Virus record (IMG/VR): IMGVR_UViG_3300013126_000109 | Span: 1 to 35,894 of that record | Length of the DNA stretch: 35,894 bases | Strand: one strand, 5' to 3' | Source of the DNA: a virus | Part shown: positions 5,809-12,964 of the stretch, piece after piece | Position numbering within the stretch: the stretch's first letter is position 1 | Layout: each line of letters begins with the position of its first letter | Translations under genes and position numbers: made by a program | The notes under the pieces: model-generated | The model's input: only the letters and a program-made list of their open reading frames with translations | Database searches by the model: none | What the model was told of the DNA's origin: nothing

Positions 5809-8478
5809 TTATTCAAAATCAAATAATTTGTTGAATGTGTTGTCTGATCTTGTTGAACTGATGTCCCATTCCAAAACACCAATAAGATTTTCTAATTTCT
5901 CGTCAATGACTGTGGTTTCCATTTCAGCGTCGTCAAAGGGTAAATCTTTGAACCATTGCGGTAATCTTAACTCGTCTACCGGATAAGCCACTGAAGTATA
6001 AGCCATCGGATTGTCTTTGACCTTACAGACAATGACCTTGGCACCGTCGGTAATATTCATACTGTACTTGTCGTCCATCATTCTCTTCAATGTATTCCAG
6101 TTTAGACTAGCACGAACGTGACCTGGCATATTTGCCTTACCTGCTTTCTTTTCTTTGGCAGCATATTCTGTGATATTGTTAGCACGTTTAGGACTACCTT
6201 TCTCCCATCCCGGACGAGTTTTAAATTCTGTTCTAAAATCAGTGATATATTCTAGAACTTCTTCTTTGCTCTGGCCTGTGAGAACTCTTTCAAGTACATT
6301 GCTTAAGAAGTCTTGGATAACAACCGGGGTATCTGACCGCTTGAGGTCAAGCCCCATTGCTTTAATCTTGCCTGGTTTCCCGTCGACATCTGTGCGTTTT
6401 CCTTCCTTGTCGTAGTACAAGACTGCGTATCGTTTCTTTGTGATGAATAGTCCTTTGGAAGCAACAATCTCGCGACCTGCCTTGATGACCTCTCCTCGAG
6501 TTTTTGGGACGTGGAAAGCATCTTGCATGAATCTAATAAAGGTACCATTTACAGTTTCTCCTATAGTATCGTAAAGTTCAACAACTGATTCTCGTGACCA
6601 AGGAATTGATCCTTTCTCAATGTCCTTCTTTAGCGTAGAATACGCAGAAAAGTAACAAGAGTCTGTGTCACCGTAGATAATAGCACGACCTACGTGATCA
6701 TAGTCTCCGGTTATGATTTCGTTTACTTTACTTGCCATATGTTTGGCAATTTGACGACCTGTAAGAGTTGTGGACTGTCCAATCCTATTATCAAAGAATC
6801 TGCAACCCGGATTAAGAATAGCACCATAAAGACTGTTAAGATTAATCTTTTTAACCAACTGACGCTTGTCCCAGTATTCTTCTTCAATTTTGTTGCCGGC
6901 TTGGATACATTCTTTGAGTTTGGCCTGCATTTCTTTACGTTCTTTATACCAACGTGCTAACAGCCCAGGAATGATACCTTCTTTCTCGTAGGTAAAGATA
7001 GTCCCATTGGCAGATAATATCCAAGGTTGGTTACTTTCGAATATTAAATCATAGATCTGTGCAGCACTTAAAATATCAGAGCCCCCACCCTCCCAATCTA
7101 TGGTAATTTCTCTACCTACTTCTCTGTTTATTACAGCGGTATATTCTAGAGAACCAAAAATACCTTCCCAGGCCGAAGCAAAAGATTTGCCTTTAGACAT
7201 TTCAGATTCTATATGAGCCTTTGTTCCGTCTTGACGCAACTGACCAACAATAGTCTCCGGACCCATATTCAATGCACGAATCGCCGACGGATACAGTGAG
7301 TTAATATCTAAAGAACCGATCCATTCGTGGATACCTTTTTTAGGATATGCTACATAAGCGCCTGCGGCTTGTGTGTCACCGCGATCGTCTTGTTTAGGAC
7401 GATTAGGAACAATCATACCTCTACGATGTGCCTCATTGATAATAGCCTGTTCTGTAACAGCTACAGCACCCATAGTAGTTTGTAAAAGAACTGTGTTTTC
7501 GTGTGCAATTTTGTTAGCTAGATCTAAGAATTTAAGTTTCTTATCTAATTTATCTAACAGAGCACAATCTTGTCTGTTGTATTCAATAAATTTACGGAAG
7601 TCATTATTGTATAATTGATCAAGTGTACCTTCGTAAACTGTTTTATTTTCTCCAATTTCCATCTCGCCAATAGCATCTAGTCGATACGTGTGACGTTCTT
7701 CATAGGTATATTTTCTATACAGTTCGAGACTATCTAGATGAACTCTACCAACCAAGTCATAAGTGACTGCGGCTTTACCATATTTTTCATATTCACGTTT
7801 TTTAGGAAATTGATTCCACAGACAAAATCTACGAGTATCTTCTTTGCTTAAAACTTTAGTAACACGATTAACTGTATATGGAATATCGAAACCCTCAGAA
7901 TTCCATCCACTTAATACATCGGCATCTTCTATCAAATCTAAGAATGTGTCTAACATATCTGCTTCGTTATCGAACAGCATAGTATTAGAAAACTCTTCTA
8001 CAGATTTTTTAGCTTCTTCTAAAGACAATGTTTTTGGGGGGATAGCAAGACAGATTAGAGTATCCATCCATTGTAAATGGATAGCGATAGCAGTGATAGG
8101 CATAAATGCATCGTCTGGTGACGCATAGCCTCTCTCGGGATCAAAGTCTACTTCAATATCAAAGAACGCTACATTTAATTTAGGAGAATCTACGTTAAGA
8201 TAGTGATCTTCTAAACATCTGTAGATAGGATTGATGTCGCTTTCGTAGAGCTTTTTATTTGAATGAATAGCAAGTTCTTTACGAAGCTCTTTGATATTTT
8301 TACAACTAACACGGCTCAGCGGGTCGCCGTGAATAGATTCAAACTTGCCTTTAGGGTCTTTGTAATAAAAAAGATGTTTGGCAGGATAGTCTCTAAAATG
8401 CCTATTACCTTTGTTATCTCTTTCGACGACACGAATAATGTCGTCGTTACGATCATAGAATGCGTCAACGTAACTCAT
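5809..8478 (-). CDS. 43: DNA polymerase, family B (T4 gp43-like)
   Basis: 889 residues from the ATG at 8478, chosen over an ATG 10 codons upstream because GGAGAAAA directly precedes it and the protein then begins MSYVDAFYDRND. Counted from this start, 3'-5' exonuclease motifs are FFDIEVDF (Asp107, Glu109), GWNSEGFDIPY (about 181-191) and YNRQDCALLDKL (about 290-301). Polymerase motifs are SLDINSLYPS (A, about 379-388), KKINLNSLYG (B, about 533-542) and IIYGDTDSCY (C, about 590-599). The end, FNKLFDFE, looks like the clamp-binding tail of T4 gp43. It replicates the phage genome with gp45 and gp44. All catalytic residues are present and no intein or split is seen. A late-type box lies about 80 bases upstream. 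Confidence 0.95.
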   Translation of the reverse strand: MSYVDAFYDRNDDIIRVVERDNKGNRHFRDYPAKHLFYYKDPKGKFESIHGDPLSRVSCKNIKELRKELAIHSNKKLYESDINPIYRCLEDHYLNVDSPKLNVAFFDIEVDFDPERGYASPDDAFMPITAIAIHLQWMDTLICLAIPPKTLSLEEAKKSVEEFSNTMLFDNEADMLDTFLDLIEDADVLSGWNSEGFDIPYTVNRVTKVLSKEDTRRFCLWNQFPKKREYEKYGKAAVTYDLVGRVHLDSLELYRKYTYEERHTYRLDAIGEMEIGENKTVYEGTLDQLYNNDFRKFIEYNRQDCALLDKLDKKLKFLDLANKIAHENTVLLQTTMGAVAVTEQAIINEAHRRGMIVPNRPKQDDRGDTQAAGAYVAYPKKGIHEWIGSLDINSLYPSAIRALNMGPETIVGQLRQDGTKAHIESEMSKGKSFASAWEGIFGSLEYTAVINREVGREITIDWEGGGSDILSAAQIYDLIFESNQPWILSANGTIFTYEKEGIIPGLLARWYKERKEMQAKLKECIQAGNKIEEEYWDKRQLVKKINLNSLYGAILNPGCRFFDNRIGQSTTLTGRQIAKHMASKVNEIITGDYDHVGRAIIYGDTDSCYFSAYSTLKKDIEKGSIPWSRESVVELYDTIGETVNGTFIRFMQDAFHVPKTRGEVIKAGREIVASKGLFITKKRYAVLYYDKEGKRTDVDGKPGKIKAMGLDLKRSDTPVVIQDFLSNVLERVLTGQSKEEVLEYITDFRTEFKTRPGWEKGSPKRANNITEYAAKEKKAGKANMPGHVRASLNWNTLKRMMDDKYSMNITDGAKVIVCKVKDNPMAYTSVAYPVDELRLPQWFKDLPFDDAEMETTVIDEKLENLIGVLEWDISSTRSDNTFNKLFDFE

Positions 8479-8555
8479 TTTTCTCCATATGCGATTTAGG
8501 GCTCGCAAATACCAAAAGTGCGGTTTATGGCCACGCCTACCATCTTTAACAAATT

Positions 8556-8563
8556 TATTTATA
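8556..8563 (-). promoter_or_regulatory. T4-late-type promoter box ahead of gp43
   Basis: The minus strand reads TATAAATA, an exact match to the T4 late -10 consensus, overlapping the stop of the upstream membrane-protein gene and 78 bases before the gp43 ATG. It leaves a leader of about 70 bases. A replication gene would not need late expression, so the match could be chance in AT-rich DNA. Confidence 0.4.
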
Positions 8564-8846
8564 ACATACGAATTAGACCAACTGTATCTATGGTTACCAA
8601 TAATAGGTAGTTAGCCAACATGCCAAACGATTTCCTAGTATGAGCAGCCCAAGCATACATAGCACAACCAGCGATCCAAATAGGGTAAAGAATGAGCAAA
8701 GGAGGATTGGGGACGGTGAGCGCCATAGTGATTGAACATCCAATCGATATAGCCCATGCGATAACCTCCACCAGAAAACGGAACGAGTTACTTTTCCAAT
8801 CATCTTTTATCCATTCTAAAGTAGGACGAAATAATTCGTTAATCAT
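8559..8846 (-). CDS. Small membrane protein, three predicted spans
   Basis: 95 residues with hydrophobic segments at about 24-44 (FLVEVIAWAISIGCSITMAL), 50-68 (LLILYPIWIAGCAMYAWAA) and 76-92 (MLANYLLLVTIDTVGL). The soluble N-terminus is short and amphipathic (LEWIKDDWKSNS). I recognise similar small membrane proteins near replication genes of marine T4-like phages; function unknown. It directly follows the DsbA-like gene with no gap, so both come from one message. It is not obviously a holin, since the lysis genes are 14 kb away. Confidence 0.7.
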   Translation of the reverse strand: MINELFRPTLEWIKDDWKSNSFRFLVEVIAWAISIGCSITMALTVPNPPLLILYPIWIAGCAMYAWAAHTRKSFGMLANYLLLVTIDTVGLIRML

Positions 8847-9113
8847 TCAGTCTTTCTCAGGCAAACGCTTAGTTACTCCTAAGATCATTTCGATCTCGTC
8901 CCACTCTTCTTCGTGATTCTTCCAATTATCTTTGTGTGCAATCTTGATTGCTTTATTGATAATACTGGGTTTAACCTGTAGTTCTTCTGCTACTGCTTTT
9001 ACAGTCTCTTTTAGACCTTCGCTTAAATCTTCGATTTCACGAAGTACATTTCCGCCTTCGTTGATCAATCTTTCTAATTTTGCTTTTTCTTCAGGTCCAT
9101 ACATTTTTGCCAT
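8847..9113 (-). CDS. dsbA: DsbA-like dsDNA-binding protein (late transcription)
   Basis: 88 residues, the size of T4 DsbA (89). It has the same general make-up: two charged helices (EEKAKLERLINEGGNVLREI; LKETVKAVAEELQVKPSII) followed by NKAIKIAHKDNW and an acidic helix. T4 DsbA binds double-stranded DNA near late promoters. The residue pattern TV.AVAEEL...P..INKA fits that family. AGGAG lies 7 bases before the ATG, and a good sigma70-like promoter precedes it. Not the thiol-disulfide DsbA; no CxxC is present. Confidence 0.65.
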   Translation of the reverse strand: MAKMYGPEEKAKLERLINEGGNVLREIEDLSEGLKETVKAVAEELQVKPSIINKAIKIAHKDNWKNHEEEWDEIEMILGVTKRLPEKD

Positions 9114-9132
9114 TTGTTTCTCCTAATAATTT

Positions 9133-9161
9133 ATTATACACAAAACAGATTCTAAAATCAA
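9133..9161 (-). promoter_or_regulatory. Sigma70-like promoter for dsbA - membrane protein - gp43
   Basis: Minus strand: TTGATT (9161-9156), 17-base spacer, TATAAT (9138-9133), about 20 bases before the dsbA ATG. It has the same architecture and spacing as the gp45 and DpdA-like promoters. The -35 box overlaps the last codons of the oxygenase gene. Confidence 0.7.
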
Positions 9162-9784
9162 CTCTTTAAATAAAAGTTTCCTGATACACTTATCCTATAT
9201 TCGTCCGAAGAAAAAAACGGATAAACACAATGATTTAATCTAGAAGGGAACATCACCATTGTATTCTCATATGTTTGATCTAAATCAATAAGTTGACCTC
9301 CTATCTGACCTAGAATATTAGTGAATTGAAATTCAAACGATCCTGAACAATTACGTGTGCTTGCGTAACCAGGAGCCACTTTTGATTCGCTGATTCGAGA
9401 ATAAGGAATTTTTGTCCATATTACAAAAGACATTACTCCTGAATGATTATGCATCGGATTAAATTCGTGTTTGTTTTGAAAATTTACCCATAAACTATCT
9501 AAGGTAAACGGTAAGTTAGAGGTCAATACTTCTACTGTTTTAAAATAATTATAATTGTTTTCGTATAGATCTATAAAAGGGAAAAGAAGTTTTTCTAAAT
9601 ATTCTTTAGATTTTGTTAAATTATATTCTTTTCTAATATTACCGACTAATTGAGAATTAGCGGGTACTGCTTTAGAAAAGTCTTTACTGATTTCGTCTAT
9701 TTCTGAAATTACAGGTTTCAATTCCTCACCTGTAAATTTATGCTGTAAGTATCCAAAATTATAAAAAGGTTGAAATGTAGGCAT
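9158..9784 (-). CDS. 2OG-Fe(II) oxygenase-fold protein, divergent copy
   Basis: 208 residues. Candidate ligands are His112 and His114 (MHNHSGVMSFVIW) and His185 (PSRLNHCV), with Arg197 (EYRISVSGNFYL) for 2-oxoglutarate. The N-terminus (MPTFQPFYNFGYLQHKFTGE) differs from the two other oxygenases in the window, which begin with IPIFP. It is therefore a separate subfamily rather than a recent duplicate. It starts 23 bases after a probable terminator, and AGGATC lies just ahead of the ATG. Confidence 0.7.
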   Translation of the reverse strand: MPTFQPFYNFGYLQHKFTGEELKPVISEIDEISKDFSKAVPANSQLVGNIRKEYNLTKSKEYLEKLLFPFIDLYENNYNYFKTVEVLTSNLPFTLDSLWVNFQNKHEFNPMHNHSGVMSFVIWTKIPYSRISESKVAPGYASTRNCSGSFEFQFTNILGQIGGQLIDLDQTYENTMVMFPSRLNHCVYPFFSSDEYRISVSGNFYLKS

Positions 9785-9803
9785 GATCCTTTATATAGTC
9801 AAC

Positions 9804-9833
9804 AAAAAAGCCAGTCGTTTTAAAACTGGCTTT
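9804..9833 (-). terminator. Rho-independent terminator after the 356-residue gene
   Basis: A 9-base-pair stem (AAAGCCAGT / ACTGGCTTT, 9-base loop) is followed on the minus strand by a run of T (bases 9809-9804). It lies 17 bases past the stop of the Lys/Glu-rich gene and separates the 10-15 kb run from the replication block. Confidence 0.85.
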
Positions 9834-9850
9834 GTTTGAAATAGATAATA

Positions 9851-10921
9851 TTACTCTTGTGTTTCGCTTAGAACGTCATATATTTCAAAACGTCCGCCCA
9901 TTCTTTCGTAGACTAGACCTGCATATACTTCTGCTTTAGTTGCTTCAGTAAATTTCTTTTGAGCTACTCGAGTAGCCCAATCAAACAATGCCTTGTCTAA
10001 TGGATCTATGGCCTGTTGTCCGCCGCTTTCGATAACCAATTTCATCATTTCTCGGAAGTTTGTAGGCATTTCAACTGATTCAGAAACAACTTTCTTAGAA
10101 GTCTTTACAGACTCATTTTTCTTGCCAAAATATTTTTCTTGTGCAGCACTCATACCTTTCTTACCGGTTTCTTTTTTGTCTCCACCTTTGTCCTTAGCAG
10201 CCGACTTCATTGGTTCTTTCTTGTTACCGTCTTTGTCTAAGTCTAAGAAGTCTGGCTTTGAACCTTCATCCATCTTCTTATCTTTTTTAGCCATCTTGTC
10301 TTTTTTGGCTTCTACCATAGAATCAAATTTCTTTTGAAACTTGTCCTTGTCTAATTCAGCAGCTTCCATCTTGTGACGTGTTACTGAACCTTTACCGTGT
10401 TTCTTTTCGTAATCTTTCGAAGCTTTATCTTGTTCTTTATCTTTAGCTTTCTGTTCGCGTCTTTCAGCGCCAGTCATTCCTGATTTTTCTTTTTTCTTTG
10501 GCTCTTCTTGATGATCGCTGCCATCATAGTCTGCGCCATATTTGCCCTTGTGAACATATTTTCCGTCTTTGGATTCATATTCATTTAATGCTTCGTCATC
10601 ATTCTCAGCTGATTCTTCTTTCTTTTTGGCAATTTTAGTAGCAGTGGCATGCATAACTTCTTCACCGCGTTTGCCATATCTTTTTTCAAATCCTTCTTTG
10701 TCTTTTTTCATAGACTTTACTACTTCTTCTTTCTTTTCTTTTTCTGCTTTAGACAATTTCTTTTCAGCGATTAAAGATTCAGTAAGAGGAGTAATACCTG
10801 CCAGAACTCTAAATTCTGTATCCTCGTCTAGTCTAAGAACTTCTTTTGGTTCTGTCAAAGGCTTTGATTCTGCCTGTACATCTAGCGAGTTGATTTTAGA
10901 AATAAGTGATTTGAAATCCAT
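9851..10921 (-). CDS. Lys/Glu-rich protein with processing-type sites, likely virion-internal
   Basis: 356 residues. The N-terminal 60 contain VLAGITPLTESLIAEKKLS, with I/L-x-E tripeptides (LIAE) like those cut by the T4 prohead protease gp21. Residues about 60-270 are very charged low complexity (AEKEKKEEVVKSMKKDKEGF), including DFLDLDKDGNKKEPMK, an EF-hand/dockerin-like acidic loop I associate with marine phage structural proteins. A folded C-terminal domain follows (FDWATRVAQKKFTEATKAEV, then YERMGGRFEIYDVL). It is the last gene before a terminator. A head core or internal protein is the best guess; no enzymatic motif is seen. Confidence 0.65.
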   Translation of the reverse strand: MDFKSLISKINSLDVQAESKPLTEPKEVLRLDEDTEFRVLAGITPLTESLIAEKKLSKAEKEKKEEVVKSMKKDKEGFEKRYGKRGEEVMHATATKIAKKKEESAENDDEALNEYESKDGKYVHKGKYGADYDGSDHQEEPKKKEKSGMTGAERREQKAKDKEQDKASKDYEKKHGKGSVTRHKMEAAELDKDKFQKKFDSMVEAKKDKMAKKDKKMDEGSKPDFLDLDKDGNKKEPMKSAAKDKGGDKKETGKKGMSAAQEKYFGKKNESVKTSKKVVSESVEMPTNFREMMKLVIESGGQQAIDPLDKALFDWATRVAQKKFTEATKAEVYAGLVYERMGGRFEIYDVLSETQE

Positions 10922-10922
10922 T

Positions 10923-11231
10923 TCAGTTTCCTTGTTTTTTGTTTAACCATTGCTCTGTTAGGCTATCTTTAACTTTAGCCTGAACAGCTTCTTCGAATTC
11001 TCTAGGACCTATATTGATAGCTTCGCCAGTCATTTTTTCGTATTCTAAGTAATGATATACATTACCTATATAATCTGCAGCGAGGCTAATCTTTTCTTGT
11101 ACCCAACCATCTAGTTGTTCGTTTTCTTCGATCATTCTAAACAGTTTAGCAGAATACTTGGCTAATCTTAGTAAATCAGATTTAGCCATTCTAGCTTCGT
11201 GATCGTCAAAATGCGGTTTTTCGAGGTCCAT
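10923..11231 (-). CDS. Conserved helical phage protein
   Basis: 102 residues from the ATG at 11231 (MDLEKPHFDDHEARMAKSDL). The open frame extends 18 codons further, but that would overlap the upstream gene, and the shorter start has the form I recognise in marine T4-like phages. The sequence is mostly helical, with conserved-looking AEKY-type aromatics (AADYIGNVYHYLEYEKMTGE). The gap to the upstream stop is 7 bases. Function unknown; its place among probable head proteins suggests a virion or assembly role. Confidence 0.7.
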   Translation of the reverse strand: MDLEKPHFDDHEARMAKSDLLRLAKYSAKLFRMIEENEQLDGWVQEKISLAADYIGNVYHYLEYEKMTGEAINIGPREFEEAVQAKVKDSLTEQWLNKKQGN

Positions 11232-11238
11232 ATTATAT

Positions 11239-11496
11239 TTATCTCTGTATGAAATTACCTTCACCGAACAAACTAGCCTTGACATCTAGAGCATTTTTAG
11301 CTGTACCGTCTTTGTTTTTCGGCTGGGTTACTTTGGGTTGCGGCGGAGATTTAGTGCCACTTTTTCCAGGAGAACCGGTGTAACTTTTTTTACCTCTAGC
11401 TGGACCTGGACTAATATGTGGGTTCGGTACCGCAGCAATAGCACCTGCACTAGTGGCTCCGGCAGTTGCAGCTTCAAAAATTTCCTTTATCTTCAT
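11239..11496 (-). CDS. Small Gly/Ala/Pro-rich protein with capsid-targeting-like N-terminus
   Basis: 85 residues starting at the ATG at 11496 (MKIKEIFEAATAGATSAGAI). An ATG 7 codons upstream lies inside the previous gene and is less likely. MKIKEIFEA resembles the start of T4 internal proteins (MKTYQEFIAE). The rest is disordered: GPARGKKSYTGSPGKSGTKS, then basic. It probably enters the capsid or binds DNA; both are inference. The upstream stop lies 5 bases ahead. Confidence 0.6.
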   Translation of the reverse strand: MKIKEIFEAATAGATSAGAIAAVPNPHISPGPARGKKSYTGSPGKSGTKSPPQPKVTQPKNKDGTAKNALDVKASLFGEGNFIQR

Positions 11497-11500
11497 ACGA

Positions 11501-11701
11501 TTATTTACCGCGTCCACTTTTCATATTAGCACACCAATGATACATTTTGGCTCGTTCTCCGGATGCATTTTTAGCACGTTTTCTTAAATCAGTTACAGAA
11601 CCATTGCAACTAGCACCTGCTCGCTTTACTCGACCCGGCCTACTTTTGCCTTTGCGTTTACCGTCAGCAAAATTTTCATTTATAAACTCGTGTGCTCTCA
11701 T
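11501..11701 (-). CDS. Small basic protein with capsid-targeting-like N-terminus
   Basis: 66 residues: MRAHEFINENFADGKRKG, then SRPGRVKRAGASCNGSVTDL and MYHWCANMKSGRGK. The start closely mimics the T4 internal-protein capsid-targeting peptide (MKTYQEFIAE), with an INE tripeptide as a possible gp21-type cut site. The basic body with two Cys is a type I recognise in marine phages, where it also occurs as a module at the end of larger proteins. Its charge suggests DNA binding inside the head. It starts 3 bases after the IscA-like stop. Confidence 0.65.
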   Translation of the reverse strand: MRAHEFINENFADGKRKGKSRPGRVKRAGASCNGSVTDLRKRAKNASGERAKMYHWCANMKSGRGK

Positions 11702-11703
11702 TA

Positions 11704-12030
11704 TTAAACACTAAAACTGCTACCGCAACCACAGGTTGTTTGTGCGTTTGGGTTTTTAATACTAAAACTAGAACCTGTTAAATCTTCAGTATAGTCAATC
11801 ACTGCTCCTGTCATATATTGCATACTCATAGAATCAACAACCAGTTTCCATTTATCGTCTAATGATATTTCGAAATCGTCTTCGTTCTTTTCTTCGTCAA
11901 AGGTAAAGCCATATTGAAAACCTGAACACCCTCCGCCTTGAACAAATGTGCGAAGCATAAGGTTTGGATTGTTTTCATCAATCAATAAGTCTATGACTTT
12001 CTGTTTTGCATTTTCAGTTATTTCGACCAT
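11704..12030 (-). CDS. A-type iron-sulfur carrier (IscA/ErpA/HesB family)
   Basis: 108 residues, full length for the family. Conserved cysteines are Cys35 ([11 protein letters not shown]), Cys100 and Cys102 ([12 protein letters not shown]), the three residues that hold the transferred cluster. The remaining family signature ([20 protein letters not shown]) is intact, so the protein should be active. A-type carriers pass Fe-S clusters to apo-proteins in the host cytoplasm. AGGAGAT lies just before the ATG. It overlaps its upstream neighbour by 17 bases. With the ferredoxin at 25800 it points to phage interest in host iron-sulfur chemistry. Confidence 0.95.
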   Translation of the reverse strand: MVEITENAKQKVIDLLIDENNPNLMLRTFVQGGGCSGFQYGFTFDEEKNEDDFEISLDDKWKLVVDSMSMQYMTGAVIDYTEDLTGSSFSIKNPNAQTTCGCGSSFSV

Positions 12031-12235
12031 TTTTATCTCCTACGGGTTTTTCTCCGGTTAGATAAGGCAAGCTAAACCATAACTGAAACCACTCAGGTGT
12101 TCCCGGTTTAATATTGTGCTTTTTCATAAGCTCACCTTTTTCATTCCCAGTGATACTTATGTTACTACCGTCATAGGGTTGATATCCTTTGAATTCTGTA
12201 ATACCAGCAAGACGTTTTAAATCATCGAGTTTCAT
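12014..12235 (-). CDS. Conserved small phage protein with LAGITE motif
   Basis: 73 residues. The N-terminus [17 protein letters not shown] carries an I-T-E tripeptide matching the gp21-type cleavage rule and an LKRLAGI motif that recurs in marine phage virion proteins. The body ([20 protein letters not shown], then [20 protein letters not shown]) is a recurring marine phage sequence of unknown function. It starts immediately after the stop of the 242-residue gene. Confidence 0.7.
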   Translation of the reverse strand: MKLDDLKRLAGITEFKGYQPYDGSNISITGNEKGELMKKHNIKPGTPEWFQLWFSLPYLTGEKPVGDKNGRNN

Positions 12236-12964
12236 TTAATCATCGTCTTTATCTAAAATAGGAACTTTTTTGTAAGGGCTTTTATCAGAGTCCGGTTTGT
12301 CTTTTCCTGCCCATCCTAGACCTTCATCGTCATAGTCTGTTTTAGTATGTTTAATACCTTGTGCAGTTTTAGTAACGATACCGCCTTTGTGTGTTCTTGC
12401 TATTTCTTTACCATCTTCTTTTGCTATGCTTTCGGTCGCAGGAGCACCGGTTCTAGACACTTCCCATTTTTTACCAGTAGCTTGAGATTTTTTACGAGCC
12501 CAATCTTGTAGTTTATAATACTGATTCATTTCTCTTTCGTCATCTGCATAATATCCGTTACCACGAAATACTTTCCATAACTTGCCGTTGATATAGACTG
12601 CCATATTGTTGGGCGGTTCAGTATTTCCTTCATCCCAATCTTCTGGATCTCTTATTCTTTCTGACATACCTTTACTCTTTGCTTCTTTTTCTAGATCTGC
12701 TTTACGTTGCATTATTGCTTGTTTGATCTGTTTATCTTGTGCAGCGATAGGATCCATCTGTAAATCTTGCAGAGCTTTACGTTTTGCCTGCAGATCTCCT
12801 TTATCTCTAAGTTCTGTTTCAGAAACAGATTTACCTTTGTGCTTCTCGTAACCTTGCTTTTGTTCTTTTTTCTTATCTCGATGTGCGCCAGCGCCAGATG
12901 TTTGTTGTTGACGAACTACAGGATTCCGCGGTTTACTTGCTGGTATAAATTCTTTTGCTTTCAT
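12236..12964 (-). CDS. Charged multi-segment protein, probably virion-associated
   Basis: 242 residues. It begins MKAKEFIPASKPRNPVVRQQ, again like the capsid-targeting start of T4 internal proteins. A basic low-complexity stretch follows (KKKEQKQGYEKHKGKSVSE). A short folded domain is visible around 120-175 (MAVYINGKLWKVFRGNGYYA, then LQDWARKKSQATGKKWEVSR), a module I recognise in marine phages. The tail is charged (YDDEGLGWAGKDKPDSDKS). Its start overlaps the nucleotidyltransferase stop by 4 bases. Function unknown. Confidence 0.65.
   Translation of the reverse strand: MKAKEFIPASKPRNPVVRQQQTSGAGAHRDKKKEQKQGYEKHKGKSVSETELRDKGDLQAKRKALQDLQMDPIAAQDKQIKQAIMQRKADLEKEAKSKGMSERIRDPEDWDEGNTEPPNNMAVYINGKLWKVFRGNGYYADDEREMNQYYKLQDWARKKSQATGKKWEVSRTGAPATESIAKEDGKEIARTHKGGIVTKTAQGIKHTKTDYDDEGLGWAGKDKPDSDKSPYKKVPILDKDDD

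Noticed and set aside
6303-6548. 81-codon minus-strand open frame inside gp43
   Set aside because: Shadow of the polymerase coding frame; amino-acid pattern is random and Ser/Arg-rich.
8479-8508. Ten-codon N-terminal extension of gp43
   Set aside because: The downstream ATG has a good GGAG site and gives the family-typical start; the extension has neither.
9993-10337. Plus-strand open frame opposite the Lys/Glu-rich gene
   Set aside because: Ser/Phe/Leu-rich complement of a Lys/Glu-rich reading frame, a common artefact.
11231-11241. GATAAATA just before the ATG at 11231 as a late promoter
   Set aside because: It coincides with the stop of the upstream gene and would place the transcript start at or after the ATG.
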